Counted from the stretch's first letter, positions 1 to 11,247 are shown. The stretch is DNA of 60,000 nucleotides from Antedon mediterranea (GCF_964355755.1 NC_092680.1:18889001-18949000), one strand, 5' to 3'. Notes: generated by a model from the sequence alone, not told the origin. Program-made: numbers and translations.

Positions 1-67
1 ACCATTTTGGGCATATCACTAACACACTTTTTTTTGTCAAACTAGTTTGATAGTGTAGACAGAGCTT
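1..67 (+). mobile_element. MITE family A, right end (cut by window edge)
   Basis: This is the right half of the commonest short inverted-repeat element in the window. It carries the internal 'CATATCACTA' motif, a T-tract, and the terminal repeat reading TTTGATAGTGTAGACAGAGCTT. The left half lies outside the window. The flank just after it resembles the flank of the copy at 37.77 kb. Confidence 0.85.
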
Positions 68-375
68 AACGTTGTCTTACAGATAACAGTATGGGCAGGA
101 ATGGTCGTTGCATGTGGCGATTGATAGCGGTACTTGTGGCAATAAATAAACTGTTAACGATTCGACGGGATCATATCGAATTATCAAAAAGACCCGAAAA
201 TAAGCTTTCGGATTAATAACACTTTTAATCGTTTAATTTTAATCTTTTAATTAATCTCTTAATTCGTAATTTCCGCATACAATCAAAAGGTGTAAAATAG
301 GTCTATACTATAAAATTTAGTGTAATGAAATATTTTGTTTAACGCCCTCTATTAAATCTAACTTTGTAACATTCT

Positions 376-541
376 AAAGCTCGTATCTACTGTCAAACTT
401 TATGTGACAAAAAATGTAATGTGCCCAAATATGGACATGATAATGCCATGTCACTACCATATTTGGGTATATCACTACCATATTTAGGCACATCACACTT
501 TTTTGTCACATAAAGTTTGATAGTGTACTGTAGACTGTCTT
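376..541 (+). mobile_element. MITE family A, full-length copy
   Basis: Both arms are present: CAAACTTTATGTGACAAAAA on the left and its reverse complement on the right. The extreme termini (AAAGCTC and GTCTT) are degraded. The middle has two copies of the 'TATCACTACCATATTTGGG' motif. It has no coding capacity and would need a transposase supplied from elsewhere. Confidence 0.85.
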
Positions 542-1366
542 GGAATTATTGTATTGTTGTTAGGCCATATATCTTCTGTTACCAAAATTAACTTGTTGAT
601 TATCAGATGATTTTGTCACTGAACTTTAAGACACGTGTTATACACACTTCGATTGTATCGATGTTTTCAAACAATTTGTAATTAAATGTGTTTTCCGACC
701 TTAATCAAAGTTGCGATGTAACACACGATCAGGTAACTGCATTGTGATGGTATCAGGTCACGTGTTGGTTACAAAGATAATTATAGAACAGTAATAATAG
801 ATATGATAAGATCTAAAAAAAATAATGCCTGATAAACCTGGGACCTATACATTTATAGGTCCATGGATGAACTATAGCCTCTTTCGATCTTAATACTACC
901 GTAATAGCTATTCTAAACAATATGCTACCGGCGTTGTATTATTTAATACTGTATTATCAAATTATAGCGTTATCTGTTCTGCATAGGCCTTGTTGGGCCG
1001 CTTAACATGATATAACTCTAGGCCATATGAAACAAGTAGTAGGGGGCCTAATTGCAGTGAAGAACAACAGAAAGAGGGGATCATTTCCTTTTCCCTTTGG
1101 ACACCCGCTCGCTCCGTCCATTGTCTGATTACATCCTTGAATGAGGGTTACGGAACTTCACATGTTACGTTACCAAGTTCGGCTCTATATTGTTCTATTG
1201 AATAATCCACAATGACAATTGTATTCAGTAATAAGGCGACGTTCTTATTCAGTATTTTCGTTAAGTGTCCCGACCAAGGACCAACGTATTACCGGCATTT
1301 AGCAAATTTACCTTTGAGGTTACCGATGATGAGTTACTCAATTGTGACGATGTGCTTAACAATTAG
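542..1366. other. No recognisable feature
   Basis: AT-rich sequence with a somewhat higher GC patch near 1050-1180. No convincing exon, RNA gene or repeat was seen. Confidence 0.5.
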
Positions 1367-1617
1367 GTGAACATACATCGATAAGAAAAGTAATTATACC
1401 TAATTGGAGGGCAGGATTGTATCGATTGATTTGTGAAGAATTTAATTTATGTACAATTATCGAAACATTGCATACTGCGGGTGCTTACGATTCCCTTAGA
1501 AGTAGGACTAAGTCAGACCGCAGAACAGGGCCAAGAAGATATACTTATAATTATATTCCTGAAGAAGAAATAAAACGAAACAAACTAATTCTTAATCTTA
1601 ACAATGCATGCATGAAG
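1367..1617 (+). CDS. Candidate internal exon of a two-or-more-exon gene
   Basis: The frame is open from 1360 after a TAA at 1357-1359. A possible acceptor (TTAACAATTAG) ends at 1366. The exon would encode about 84 residues containing CxxxxxxC near the start, a basic stretch SRTKSDRRTGPRRY, and an acidic run PEEEIKRNK. It ends exactly on a codon boundary at AAG followed by GTATGT, a near-ideal splice donor. The next open segment begins in the same phase after a strong acceptor 159 bp downstream, which is the main argument that both are real. No ATG start is identified and an earlier exon would be needed. The product is not recognised. It could be chance, since AT-rich DNA gives some open frames of this size. 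Confidence 0.4.
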
Positions 1618-1776
1618 GTATGTGACCATCGTATACTGAGGCTCAGTCTCAACCTCTCACGACATACTCAGAAGCAATAAACGGTAAAGTAACATTCCGT
1701 AAAACTAACAAACAAAAAACACCAAATGTTCATGTTATGCCATTGCATGCACCCTATTCTATTTCCCACTTTACAG

Positions 1777-2043
1777 ACCGTAAAAGCAGGGGGATTTCAT
1801 AGAGAACTATACTTAGCAGCTCTATTTTTCTTAGCTTTTACCTTAGCTCCACCAAACCATGTTGGGGCTAAGAAAATGGAGACTCTTATATATTTGATTT
1901 CATATTTCAAAATTATAGGTGTCATTTTCGGGGGCCTAATAGCAGCTCTATATTTTCTAAATGTATATAATTTGTGCACCCTCCCAGACAGCAACCAATC
2001 TACACCTCTGAATGAGATACTAGAAGAAGGTTTAAAGAGTTAA
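1777..2043 (+). CDS. Candidate terminal exon, small membrane protein
   Basis: The segment follows an excellent acceptor: a pyrimidine-rich stretch CTATTTCCCACTTTACAG ending at 1776. It encodes 88 residues before TAA at 2041-2043. Two hydrophobic segments are seen, at about residues 11-24 of the exon (LYLAALFFLAFTLA) and 38-64 (starting LIYLISYFKIIGVIF), followed by a polar acidic tail ending NEILEEGLKS. The frame matches phase 0 of the preceding candidate exon, so splicing 1617 to 1777 keeps both open. The layout suggests a membrane protein with a short cytosolic tail. No family is recognised. No AATAAA lies close downstream, which weakens the case slightly. Confidence 0.42.
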   Translation, partial: TVKAGGFHRELYLAALFFLAFTLAPPNHVGAKKMETLIYLISYFKIIGVIFGGLIAALYFLNVYNLCTLPDSNQSTPLNEILEEGLKS

Positions 2044-3342
2044 TGCCTGTAAAACTGATCTGATTGAGATATTTATTGGTTGAATAATTCTACGTTATTT
2101 GTTTGTAACGGTAGGCCTATTCACTTTATAAACGTATTATGTTAAACAAATTGAAACGGAGACACAAACAGTGCGAACAACTTTATAAAGAAGGCGTCTC
2201 CACATGTCCTTGGGACTAATATATTAACGTGAAATCTACTAATAATAACGAATTCAGTGTAATTTAGGTGACGACAATTTGTAGCTATTATTTATGAAAA
2301 AAATTAAAATCAGATATCCGGTGTTCCGGTAACGGGCTGTATCAGATACATTGTTAAATGAATTTGTCCAACTGAAAGACCAGAAGATAAAAGACCCGAT
2401 GGAGACAAAGTCTTTACAAAGCAAATCTGATTTAAAATCCGATGAACTGTTTTTACAATAGTATGTTGTACAGTTTAGTTTAAACCCATTATACAGCGAC
2501 AACTCCTATCAAATGGAACAATACCGAAGTTTGTGTAAAGTATACCGCAATTGATCCCTGCTATTTTGAGCGAGTGTTGCTTGAACTAATCCCTTTTGGA
2601 ACACATCACCGTACAAATTACGGCTGATCAGACAAGTGCTTAACGTAATAGTGAGGTACCTTCCCCATAGGGAGGTAATCCACTTCAAAATTAACAAATA
2701 CATCATTACTGCTAAAGCGATATAAGCAGATAACATTTCATAACTGGCTTAACTATTTTGCGTTATCAAATTATATCGAAGGATATATTTACTCATGAAT
2801 TGGCAATTCGTCCGAATGAAGCTTTCGTGAGACCAGTTTGGAGCCAATAAGTAGTAAATGGCCAATAAATTATAATCAGTCATTAAATTACTATGGACAA
2901 CTGAGCATTTAGTCATTCTTTACCGTACCCGTAAATTGTTTTACTTGGGATTACTTTTTTTATTTTTTTTTAGTCAAATTATTTTACGGACGTGTTTCGG
3001 TTTTATTACAGAAGAAAGGTTCGAAAACTTTAAACCATGGAGGTAATAAACCATTCTCAAAAACCAATCTTTGGAATGAAAAACTTGAATCTACTAAATA
3101 AGAAACCCATTATTCTGCCGTACCTCCATTCAGTCATAAAATGCAGGTGTTACGATGATCTTAAGTACTTTACTATATAGTGTTGTGTATATCTGCGGTG
3201 TGTCTATTTACAGACAGACGAATACTGGTACGTTTTAGTTTATAAAATAATAATGTAAGCCTATAACATAGGCCTACCGTAGTGTTATATATTATACATT
3301 TCAGGAAACATTTTATGTAATATTTCCGTCATCTTTTTCTTT
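2044..3342. other. No recognisable gene
   Basis: AT-rich non-coding sequence. Two TAGGCCTA palindromes lie at 2112 and 3269. Short open frames on the minus strand at 2254-2736 show no domain or splice support. Confidence 0.5.
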
Positions 3343-3787
3343 AAGCTTTGGTTCCCACTAGAACGCAACGCAGCGATGTATCGACGCAAAGTGCTGTATT
3401 GCGTAATCACAAGTGGGAACCGACGACGCAATAGTGCTGAAAACATCGCAGGTTTGATTTCACGCAGGCGGGGGCAAACGCAATGAGTGTAAAGCTTGGT
3501 TCCCACTAGAACGTAACGCAAGGACGTAAACGCAAGGCAAAGCTTGGTTCCCACTAGAACGTAACGCAAGGACGTAAACGCAACGCAAGCGTTTTAACCA
3601 ATGACAAGCGAAGTTATAGACAGTTAGCAATCACAAGCAAATAAGCCATCGCTTGTGATTGGTCAATTCACTTGCGTTGCGTTTAACGTCCTTGCGTAGC
3701 GTCGCTAGTGGGAACCACGCTTTAGGGCATTTTCTTACGTTGCGTAGATTGCGTTACGTTGCGTCGCTAGTGTGAACCATGCTTTAG
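3343..3787. mobile_element. MITE family B, nested or tandem cluster
   Basis: At least three left ends (AAGCTTGGTTCCCACTAG, at 3343, 3491 and 3539) and two right ends (CTAGTGGGAACCACGCTTTAG and a variant) are packed together. The unit 3539-3725 is a complete inverted-repeat element of about 187 bp, with arms rich in ACGCAACGCAAG and a centre holding CAATCACAAGC and GCTTGTGATTGG. The outer pieces are partial copies. No coding capacity. Confidence 0.8.
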
Positions 3788-3869
3788 TAATCGTTTGTCA
3801 GTTTTTACACACTTCACACTTTCAACGTTAATCTAGAACGATAATAAATGCATCCAGTGTTGTCCATCA

Positions 3870-3905
3870 ACAATTTTGTCACGTAAAGTTTGATCAAGTC
3901 TTAAA
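3870..3905. mobile_element. MITE family A, small fragment
   Basis: The stretch reading TTTTGTCACGTAAAGTTTGAT matches the inner part of one MITE-A arm. The rest of the element is missing. Confidence 0.5.
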
Positions 3906-4420
3906 GGCATTTGGCCATCATTTTAATCAATGTCCATACTTGAAATCCGTCCATTCATTAAATGTCCATACCTGTAATATACACTAAATAATTTAATCCA
4001 TTCAAATTCAGTTGTATTAGAGAGACGCGGTCATAATAATAGTTGAAACACAATTGAAATGAAAATTGTAACTTATCAACGAAAACAAAATTATGGATGG
4101 TCAGAATTTGGAAACATTAAGGCCTAGGTCTTCTAAGATATGGAAATACAAAAAAACGTTTAATTTAATTAATTGAACAGTATTATTCATTTGAGCGTGT
4201 TGGTTCCCAATAAGACCAACGGAAGGAGGACGTATTAGGCCCACAACAAGGAAGATTCGGATGATTTTCACTAAAAAATAGCGGCCAGAAACTCTAACAA
4301 GTAGAAATAAAATGTTATTGTCCGATCTGTCTTTTGTTTTCGTTAAAAAGTATAATTTTTTTGTCTTGCGAGATTCACACATTTATTTCTTCATTAGATA
4401 ACTGAATTAGGCCTATAAAT

Positions 4421-4700
4421 CTTCCTTATGATTATAGATCTTTTTTTTTTCAATATTATATAATAATAAATATCTTTTTTTAACAAATATAAGGCTTTTT
4501 AATGGTTTAATTTCACATTCATTGTAGATATCGCCTCTTAAATAAATTACAAATATCTTCGTTATGATTATATATCATTTATTCATTTTAATAAATATCT
4601 TTTTTTTAAACAAAAATTAGGCTTACTAAGTTGCTTCAATGTTGGAAATTAATGTTGTTTTTTAATTGTTCAATTTTACATTGTAGATCTCCTATTAATT
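4421..4700. repeat. Diverged tandem duplication, about 136 bp unit
   Basis: Two copies begin CTTCCTTATGATTATAGATC (4421) and CTTCGTTATGATTATATATC (4557). They share AATAAATATCTTTTTTT, AGGCTT and a 'CATTGTAGAT' block in the same order. The second copy is visibly diverged. Confidence 0.65.
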
Positions 4701-5006
4701 TTAAAATATAAAACGGCACTTTTTTCATAAGACAATAAGTACTAGTTTCTCAAGATGTCCATGCACCTTTAAGTCTGTTTAACACCTGGACGGACAATAA
4801 ATAATTAATTTAAATTCCTTATGCATATATTACAGAAAAATAAGATAAAGCACACACATTTCTACCGTTTCAACTCACCTACTTTCAGGAGGACAATGAC
4901 CAGAAGCATATACATCTTTTAATAAAAATAATAAAAGCGATTGTTTTTCTGTGAGTCATACATCTAGATCAGCTTGGGTGTGTTTCCCTGTGGACAATCA
5001 GAGACA

Positions 5007-5280
5007 CTGTTGTTCATCATTTTAATAAGTGGCCTACGTTCACAATAACAAAACACAACTCTAGACTAATCAATAATTCAGTAATTTGCAATTTTATTCT
5101 CTGTATCGTTCATTAATAAAATAGTCAAAGTAAGTAAAAAAAACTGTTGTTCACCAGTTCATTAACTGGCCTACGTTCACAATAACACAAAACAACTAGA
5201 CCAATCAATAATTTAGTAATTTACAATTTTATTCCGAGCATCGTTTATTAATTAAATAGTCAAAGTAGGCTAAGTATAAA
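5007..5280. repeat. Tandem duplication, about 137 bp unit
   Basis: Copies start at 5007 and 5144 with CTGTTGTTCA. Both continue through TGGCCTACGTTCACAATAAC, CAATAATT(C/T)AGTAATTT and AAATAGTCAAAGTA. Differences are mostly single substitutions and small indels. Confidence 0.75.
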
Positions 5281-5509
5281 TACGTATTGTTAAATAATAA
5301 TAATAATCATGTTTACGTATATATTCTTAACTATAAACCACCTGCACACACGCCGCCAAACTCTAAACGAAAACAAAAACCATTAGATTTATACAAAATA
5401 TTTTCACATTCATTTTAGATCGAAATACAGATACACATCACAGCATATATCAATATTATTAACTTTCCAGGCATTAAAATTATGGGACAGTAATGCCGTC
5501 TTTCAGAGT

Positions 5510-5645
5510 TTTCTCAACCTACACCCCGGAGAGCAACGTACTAAAATGCTGTTGGGTTTTCCCAACCTACACCCCGGAGAGCAACGTACTAAAATGCTGT
5601 TGGGTTTTCCCAACCTACACCCCGGAGAGCAACGTACTAAATGTA
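5510..5645. repeat. 48-bp tandem repeat, nearly three copies
   Basis: The unit holds CAACCTACACCCCGGAGAGC and ACTAAAATGCTGTTGGG. It repeats at 5515, 5563 and 5611 almost without change. Because 48 is divisible by three, one frame stays open and gives a 16-residue peptide repeat, but no other sign of a gene exists. Confidence 0.85.
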
Positions 5646-6366
5646 CGTATGTTCTATACCGTAATGTGCATATATTGTTAAAAAAGTTCTGTGGCCTATT
5701 TTAATTGAACCTTCTTTCAGTTTATTTGTTTAATTATCATCAATTCTGTACATTTCAGTCATATAAAATAATATTGACATAATTGTAATATCGGATTTCT
5801 TTGATAAACTAGGAGGAGGGGAATGCGCTACTCCACCTTATGTCTGACCTTATGACTCCCACAAGCGCAAGACAATGGCAATTTAATTAATTTTATACGA
5901 AAATTACTAGGAATCTAAAAAACACAATGTGTAATTTTGCGCGCCGATCTTATAAAAGTAATACTGCTTTTCTGAGGGCACTTTTAATTAAAATTTTCAT
6001 TCCGACAGTTTATTCGTTTAATTATGGCACCACTGTATACATTTCAGTCGTCGAAATATTGGACACAGAGAGCGGCGGATCCCTTTGATTCATTCAATTA
6101 ATTACTGTCCAACTTGACAAAGCAATGTGGCTTCACCATCAATTAAAATTAGTTTCGCGTGTAAACGGACGGTGTCTAAACGGTTTCTCATTATTTTTTA
6201 GTTATCGTATTAATTAGGAACGTAACATTGGCAGTAGAAGTAGGCTCATAGAGGTATTCCCACCAATTCACATTTTAAATCATGAAATAGGCCTACATTG
6301 ATACTCTGTCACTAGCTGAGAATTCTCAACTATTACCACAGTACGACTGTACGACGAAGTATACTT

Positions 6367-6685
6367 GGTATACTTGAGCACATTGATAAAGAATAGGATA
6401 AACTTAACAATATACAACAAATAAAATTAATGTAGGATCCCGTTTAACACTGTTCTCAACTATAGTCATTTTGGTATACTTGAGCACAGTGATAAAGAAT
6501 AGGATAAACTTAACAATATACAACAAAAATGTACGATCCCGTTTAACACTGTTCTCAACTATAGTCATTTTGGTCTACTTGAGCACAGTGATAAAGAATA
6601 GGATAAACTTAATAAAATACAACAAATAACATTAATGTACGATCCAGTTTAACACTGTTCTCAACTATAGTCATTTTGGTATACT
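6367..6685. repeat. Tandem repeat, 99-106 bp unit, three copies
   Basis: Copies start at GGTATACTTGAGCAC (6367, 6473, 6572), with a final partial start at 6678. Each contains GATAAAGAATAGGATAAACT and ends CTCAACTATAGTCATTTTGG. The middle unit lacks about 7 bp. Confidence 0.85.
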
Positions 6686-6709
6686 TGTCCAAGTAATATT
6701 CATCAAAAA

Positions 6710-7623
6710 GATAAATGCTGAGTAAACGGGACTAGTGGTCCTACTCTAACATCTGGACGACTAAGGAGGTACCCCAGTATAATCCCACTAAGTGACTACC
6801 AGGAGCAATCCGCCGTTTTCTCACAAATACAGTATCGAATTTCACTATAATATTAATAAATCGTAATTGAGTTACACTCAGATTTAAAAGATGAGGGCTG
6901 AGTAAACGGGACCAGTGGTCATACGCTAACTTTTACTGGACGACTAAGGAGGTACCTTAGTATAATCCCATCAAGTGACAACCAGGAGCAATCCGCCGTT
7001 TTATCACAAATTCAGTATAAAATTCCACTATATATAAAAAATCGTAATTGAGTTACACTAAGATTTTAAAGATAAATGCTGAGTAAACGGGACCAGCAGT
7101 TCCACTCTAACTTATACTGGACTAAGGAGGTACCCTAGTATAATCCCACCAAGCATGGATTAAGGAATATTATTCTATTCTTTAATCCATGCACCAAGTA
7201 ACTCCCAGGAGCAATCCGCCGTTTTCTCACAAATACAGTATCAAATTTCACTATAATATAATATTAAAAATCGTAATTTAGTTACACTCAGATTTAAAAG
7301 ATGAGGGCTGAGTAAACGGGACCAGTGGTCATACTCTAACTTTCACTGGACGACTAAAGAGGTACCCTAGTATAATCCCACCAAGTGACTCCCAGGAGCA
7401 ATCCGCCGTTTTCTCACAAATACAGTATCAAATTTCACTATACATATATAAAAAACGCGGGAAAAAAACGTAATTGAGTTACACTCAGATTTAAAAGATA
7501 AATGCCGGGTAAAAACGGGACCAGCGGTCCTACTCTAACTTATACTGGACGACTAAGGAGGTACCCTAGTATAATCCCACCAAAGTGACTCCCAGGAGCA
7601 ATCCGCCGTTTTCTCACAAATAT
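6710..7623. repeat. Satellite-like array, about 180 bp unit, five copies
   Basis: Units start around CTGAGTAAACGGGAC at 6718, 6898, 7079 and 7308, with a degraded start near 7505. Conserved blocks are GGAGGTACCCTAGTATAATC, AGGAGCAATCCGCCGTTTTC and GTAATTGAGTTACACT. Spacing is 180-181 bp except between copies 3 and 4, where a palindromic insertion at 7154-7191 adds most of the extra length. The array ends abruptly near 7623. No coding or RNA gene is recognised inside the unit. Confidence 0.85.
7154..7191. mobile_element. 38-bp palindromic insertion with 7-bp target duplication
   Basis: The insertion interrupts the third satellite unit and is absent from the other four. Its arms are 16 nt, CATGGATTAAGGAATA against TATTCTTTAATCCATG, with 15 of 16 pairs matching and a 6-nt centre. 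CACCAAG flanks it on both sides (7147-7153 and 7192-7198), while the uninterrupted units carry this heptamer once or in variant form. A related palindrome lies at 7975-8009. Confidence 0.75.
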
Positions 7624-7787
7624 TTATTTTCTAATACCATAAAAACCATAAGTAAGACATGGCTTGACAACAGGCCTTCAATGATCGATTATGTTTTTAA
7701 TCCCCAGCAGGACTGGACACAGAGTGGTTTCAGTCACGTGGTTTTAAAATACTATGCTGCCCTTAACGTTTATATTTAGTTAGACTG

Positions 7788-7935
7788 TACGCCAATTTTT
7801 GTCCTTACGGCAATTTTTGTCCTTACGGCAATTTTGTCCTTACGCCAATTTTTGTCCTTACGCCAATTTTTGTCCTTACGCCAATTTTTGTCCTAACGCC
7901 AATTTAACCATACGGCAATTTGTTCATATGGCAAT
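7788..7935. repeat. 18-bp minisatellite
   Basis: About eight units of the form CAATTTTTGTCCTTACG(C/G), with the last units degrading to AACCATACGG and TTCATATGG. Confidence 0.85.
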
Positions 7936-7974
7936 GTGTGTGTGATGGCCGCCCATATTATATAATGCTTGAAT

Positions 7975-8009
7975 CATGGATTAAAGAATAGATAATTCTT
8001 TTATCCATG
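7975..8009. mobile_element. 35-bp palindromic insertion with target duplication
   Basis: Second copy of the small palindrome, with arms CATGGATTAAAGAATA and TTCTTTTATCCATG. It is flanked by CTTGAAT on both sides (7968-7974 and 8010-8016), and the match extends to ATGCTTGAAT when the element ends are counted. The target differs from that of the first copy, so this is an independent insertion rather than a local duplication. Confidence 0.7.
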
Positions 8010-8262
8010 CTTGAATAAAGACACAATCGACCAAGTAATGTGTAGCCATTCCTGAACAAATTATATTTACATAAAACTAGAGGTGATTACAAACTAGTAT
8101 ACGTTGCAGTGTTAACTTGATTTACCTATGACTCACTAGTAGACACAATAAACTATGCAATTTTAAATGTATTATGTTAACAGCTGATTTATTGATTGTA
8201 TTATTTTTCAAGTTTCATATTGTTTTCGATCACGAACGAAAAAAAGACATCTTGCCATTTTT

Positions 8263-8866
8263 GTGGTTGTGTTCGTGGAGTTGTGTTCGTGGAGTTGTGT
8301 TCGTGGAGTTGTGTTCGTGGAGTTGTGTTCGTGGAGTTGTGTTCGTGGAGTTGTGTTCTTGCAGTTGTGTTCGTGGAGTTGTGTTCGTGGAGTTGTGTTC
8401 GTGGAGTTGTGTTCGTGGAGTTGTGTTCGTGGAGTTGTGTTCTTGCAGTTGTGTTCGTGGAGTTGTGTTCACGGAGTTGTGTTCGTGGGGTTATGGTCTT
8501 GAAGTTGTGCTGTTTCAGTTGTGTTCGTGCAGTTGTGTTCTTGCAGTTGTGTTCTTGCAATTGTGTTCTTGCAGTTGTGTTCTTGCAGTTGTGATCTTGC
8601 AGTTGTGTTCACGGAGTTGTGTTCACGGAGTTGTGTTCACGGAGTTGTGTTCGTGGGGTTATGGTCTTGAAGTTGTGCTGTTTCAGTTCTGTTCTTGCAG
8701 TTGTGTTCGTGCAGTTGTGTTCTTTTTTTTCAGTTGTGTTCGTGGAGTTGTGTTCTTGCAGCTGTGCTGTTTCAGTTGTGTTCGTGCAGTTGTGTTCTTG
8801 CAGTTGTGGTCTTGCACTTGTGTTCGTGGAGTTGTGGTCTTGCAGTTGTGTTCGGTTCTGCTTCAT
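8263..8866. repeat. 14-bp minisatellite, about 43 units
   Basis: The base unit is GTGTTCGTGGAGTT. Variants are GTGTTCTTGCAGTT, GTGTTCACGGAGTT and GTGGTCTTGCAGTT. A block containing GGGGTTATGGTCTTGAAG recurs at 8487 and 8655, exactly 168 bp (12 units) apart, so there is a higher-order repeat. The plus strand is strongly G+T biased. Since 14 is not a multiple of three and the unit has no stop in most frames, long open frames occur in several frames on both strands. These are by-products, not genes. Confidence 0.92.
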
Positions 8867-11247
8867 TTAGGCCCTAAGTGAAAACAAATAAAATTTTAAG
8901 AGACTAAAAAATTAAAGCGAGTGTTTACCGCTGTAGTATACTACGACAAATTATCTGGTAATATTATGTAAATTTTGCCACATGATGTAAAAGTCACTTA
9001 CCAATAAGTTGAACAAAGTTTCAAGTCATACAAAAGATATCAATAAAAATTAACTAATTTGTTATTTTTCCATAGACTTTTTTTTCAATTCAATATCAGG
9101 AGTGATTGCAACACGATGGTAACGCCTAAATATTAATACGGTACTTAACTGAGATATCAAAGATCATTGACCCAAATAAACAACTAACACACTAATGAAA
9201 ATGATCCACTAATAATATTTTATTTCATGTCAATTAATAGCGGTAAATATCAATACTATTAATGTAATTGATACATATAAATTATCTATGTGTAATACTG
9301 TAATGGCACTTAATAACCACTCAGTGTAAGGCACTTAACCCATAAACAACCACCAGCACAAAAATGGGTGGAAAAACACACAACTAGGCATCCAATAATA
9401 ATACTATACACTGAATGCTTTGTTCTAAAAGTTAATAAATCTCTTGCAACGGAAGGCATAAAACCACCCTCTATGAAGGCATTTAAATTACATTTTATCA
9501 CAGAATTAATATTTTCTTGTTCAATTTTTATTCACTGAAATTCAAGAGATGAGATAAAGCCAACACAGTATATAGTGTTATGTGATATTCCTGTATGCAA
9601 ATGTTGAATTAACCTAAAACCTGTTGATTTGCTTGATTAGTCCTAATTATATATGCAAATATTTTAGAGTCATTGACCTATACTGAGATAATCAAATAAT
9701 TAAATTTAATTTGACCGATCATGAAGCAGGTAGGTATTACCAGGGAGTTGTAAACTCTATGGTATTACCATGGCGGTATAAATGGTATTAAAGATTCAAT
9801 GAAGATGTTTCATAATGAACCTGGTAGGTAATGATAATTAGTGAAACTTCTACAGATTGGTCCACAGTGATGGCATTGCTTTATTTTGTAACAAAAAAAC
9901 CTTCAGTTCTAATTTAATTTATCATTACAATAGTTGTTACATTATAATAAACTAATATACTAGGACACTTCAAGTATTGATAACTTCTCATTTAGAAATT
10001 TCTTTCAGACCAAGGGGTTGGGAAGGTCAACTATGCCTGAAAACAGTGCTTTCATAAAAAGCCTACAAATACATAATGATGCAATATCAATGTATATAAT
10101 ACACAAAAGAACAACACAAAAATAATCAACAAATAATTGAAAACGCACCAAAATTACTAAAAACCAACTCAACCAGGGTGTGGCCAGAGTCAAATTTCAC
10201 TCAAAACACCCCAAAACCACTGCATGCATGTTAAATAAATAAAATAAAATACTGCAACATGACAAAACATTTATTAGCTGTTTTAAAGTTTTAGGATCAT
10301 TTCATTTCTACGGCTCTACAGGCAGTCCAAACACTAGACCTTCAAACAGTAAATTTAGAGTCCTTGATTTTTATGATGATAACTAAAAAGTTTTCATTTA
10401 ATACGATTTACAGATCTTTTATTGTTTCTAATTTGTTTATTTGTCAGAAACAATTAAGCAAATTGGTGATTAATTACTTTACTACTGTTTTATTCTTTAA
10501 GTTGTAAATTAAAAGTTTTTTATATCAAAAGGAATTTCCATTTATTTAATACCTTTTACAGATTTGTTGGGTGTTTCTAATTTGTTTATTTCTTGAAAGC
10601 AATCAAATAAAATGATTGAAATGGCAAAATCAGCACTGTGGTCATGTTACAAGAGTTGTCAAAACAATATAGAAAGTAGGTAGGAAGACCTTTTCCATTT
10701 CCCCTAACTGTTATACTGTTTTATGGGAGTAAAGTTGAGTTTAAATAATATATTTTAACATTTAACTACTACTGTAGCGTATCCACATCCTGCTTGGTAA
10801 ATTCCAAATAGCGACACAGTAGTGGCAATGATTAATTTTAATTCAAAATCACAGGATTTTGTGATGAATGAATATTCATTACACAGGAATTAAAACACCT
10901 AACGTGGAACTTAGTGCTGACTGAATGACCAATGTGTACGGCCATAGGCAAGGTTTACCAACTGGCACGTGGCTAAGCCTCAAGCCTCATATGGCCTCTT
11001 TCTTTTCGCAGGGTTTCCATAGTTAATTAATTACTACAGAAATTATTGGTAATTTAACAATAGTTTTGTTTGATCTTTGTGTATGACCTGAATTTAAAAA
11101 ATAACCAGATATGTCCGTAGACAATGTGAGGATGGTAAATCAATGGTAAATTAAAAAATATTTAATTAAAGAGATCAACAAGTGAAAGCTAATAGGTAAT
11201 TTATTCTGATTGAACTTAATCATTATGAACATATATTTACTTGTGTT
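8867..11247. other. No recognisable gene
   Basis: AT-rich DNA. A weak direct repeat at about 10395 and 10538 shares TTTCTAATTTGTTTATTT. No exon with splice support and no RNA gene was seen. Confidence 0.5.

Noticed and set aside
3285-3569. 94-codon minus-strand frame with a repeated RYVLVGTKL motif
   Set aside because: It is the translation of stacked MITE-B termini.
5493-5681. 62-codon frame with a 16-residue peptide repeat
   Set aside because: It is a translation of the 48-bp tandem repeat; nothing else supports a gene.
6710-7623. Regularly spaced repeats considered as a CRISPR array
   Set aside because: Units are about 180 bp and the whole unit is homologous, with no unique spacers; the host is a eukaryote.
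8174-8881. Long Cys/Val-rich open frames (up to 235 codons) on plus strand and Thr/Asn-rich frames on minus
   Set aside because: They follow directly from a 14-bp stop-free tandem unit read in several frames; no start context, splice signals or non-repeat domain.
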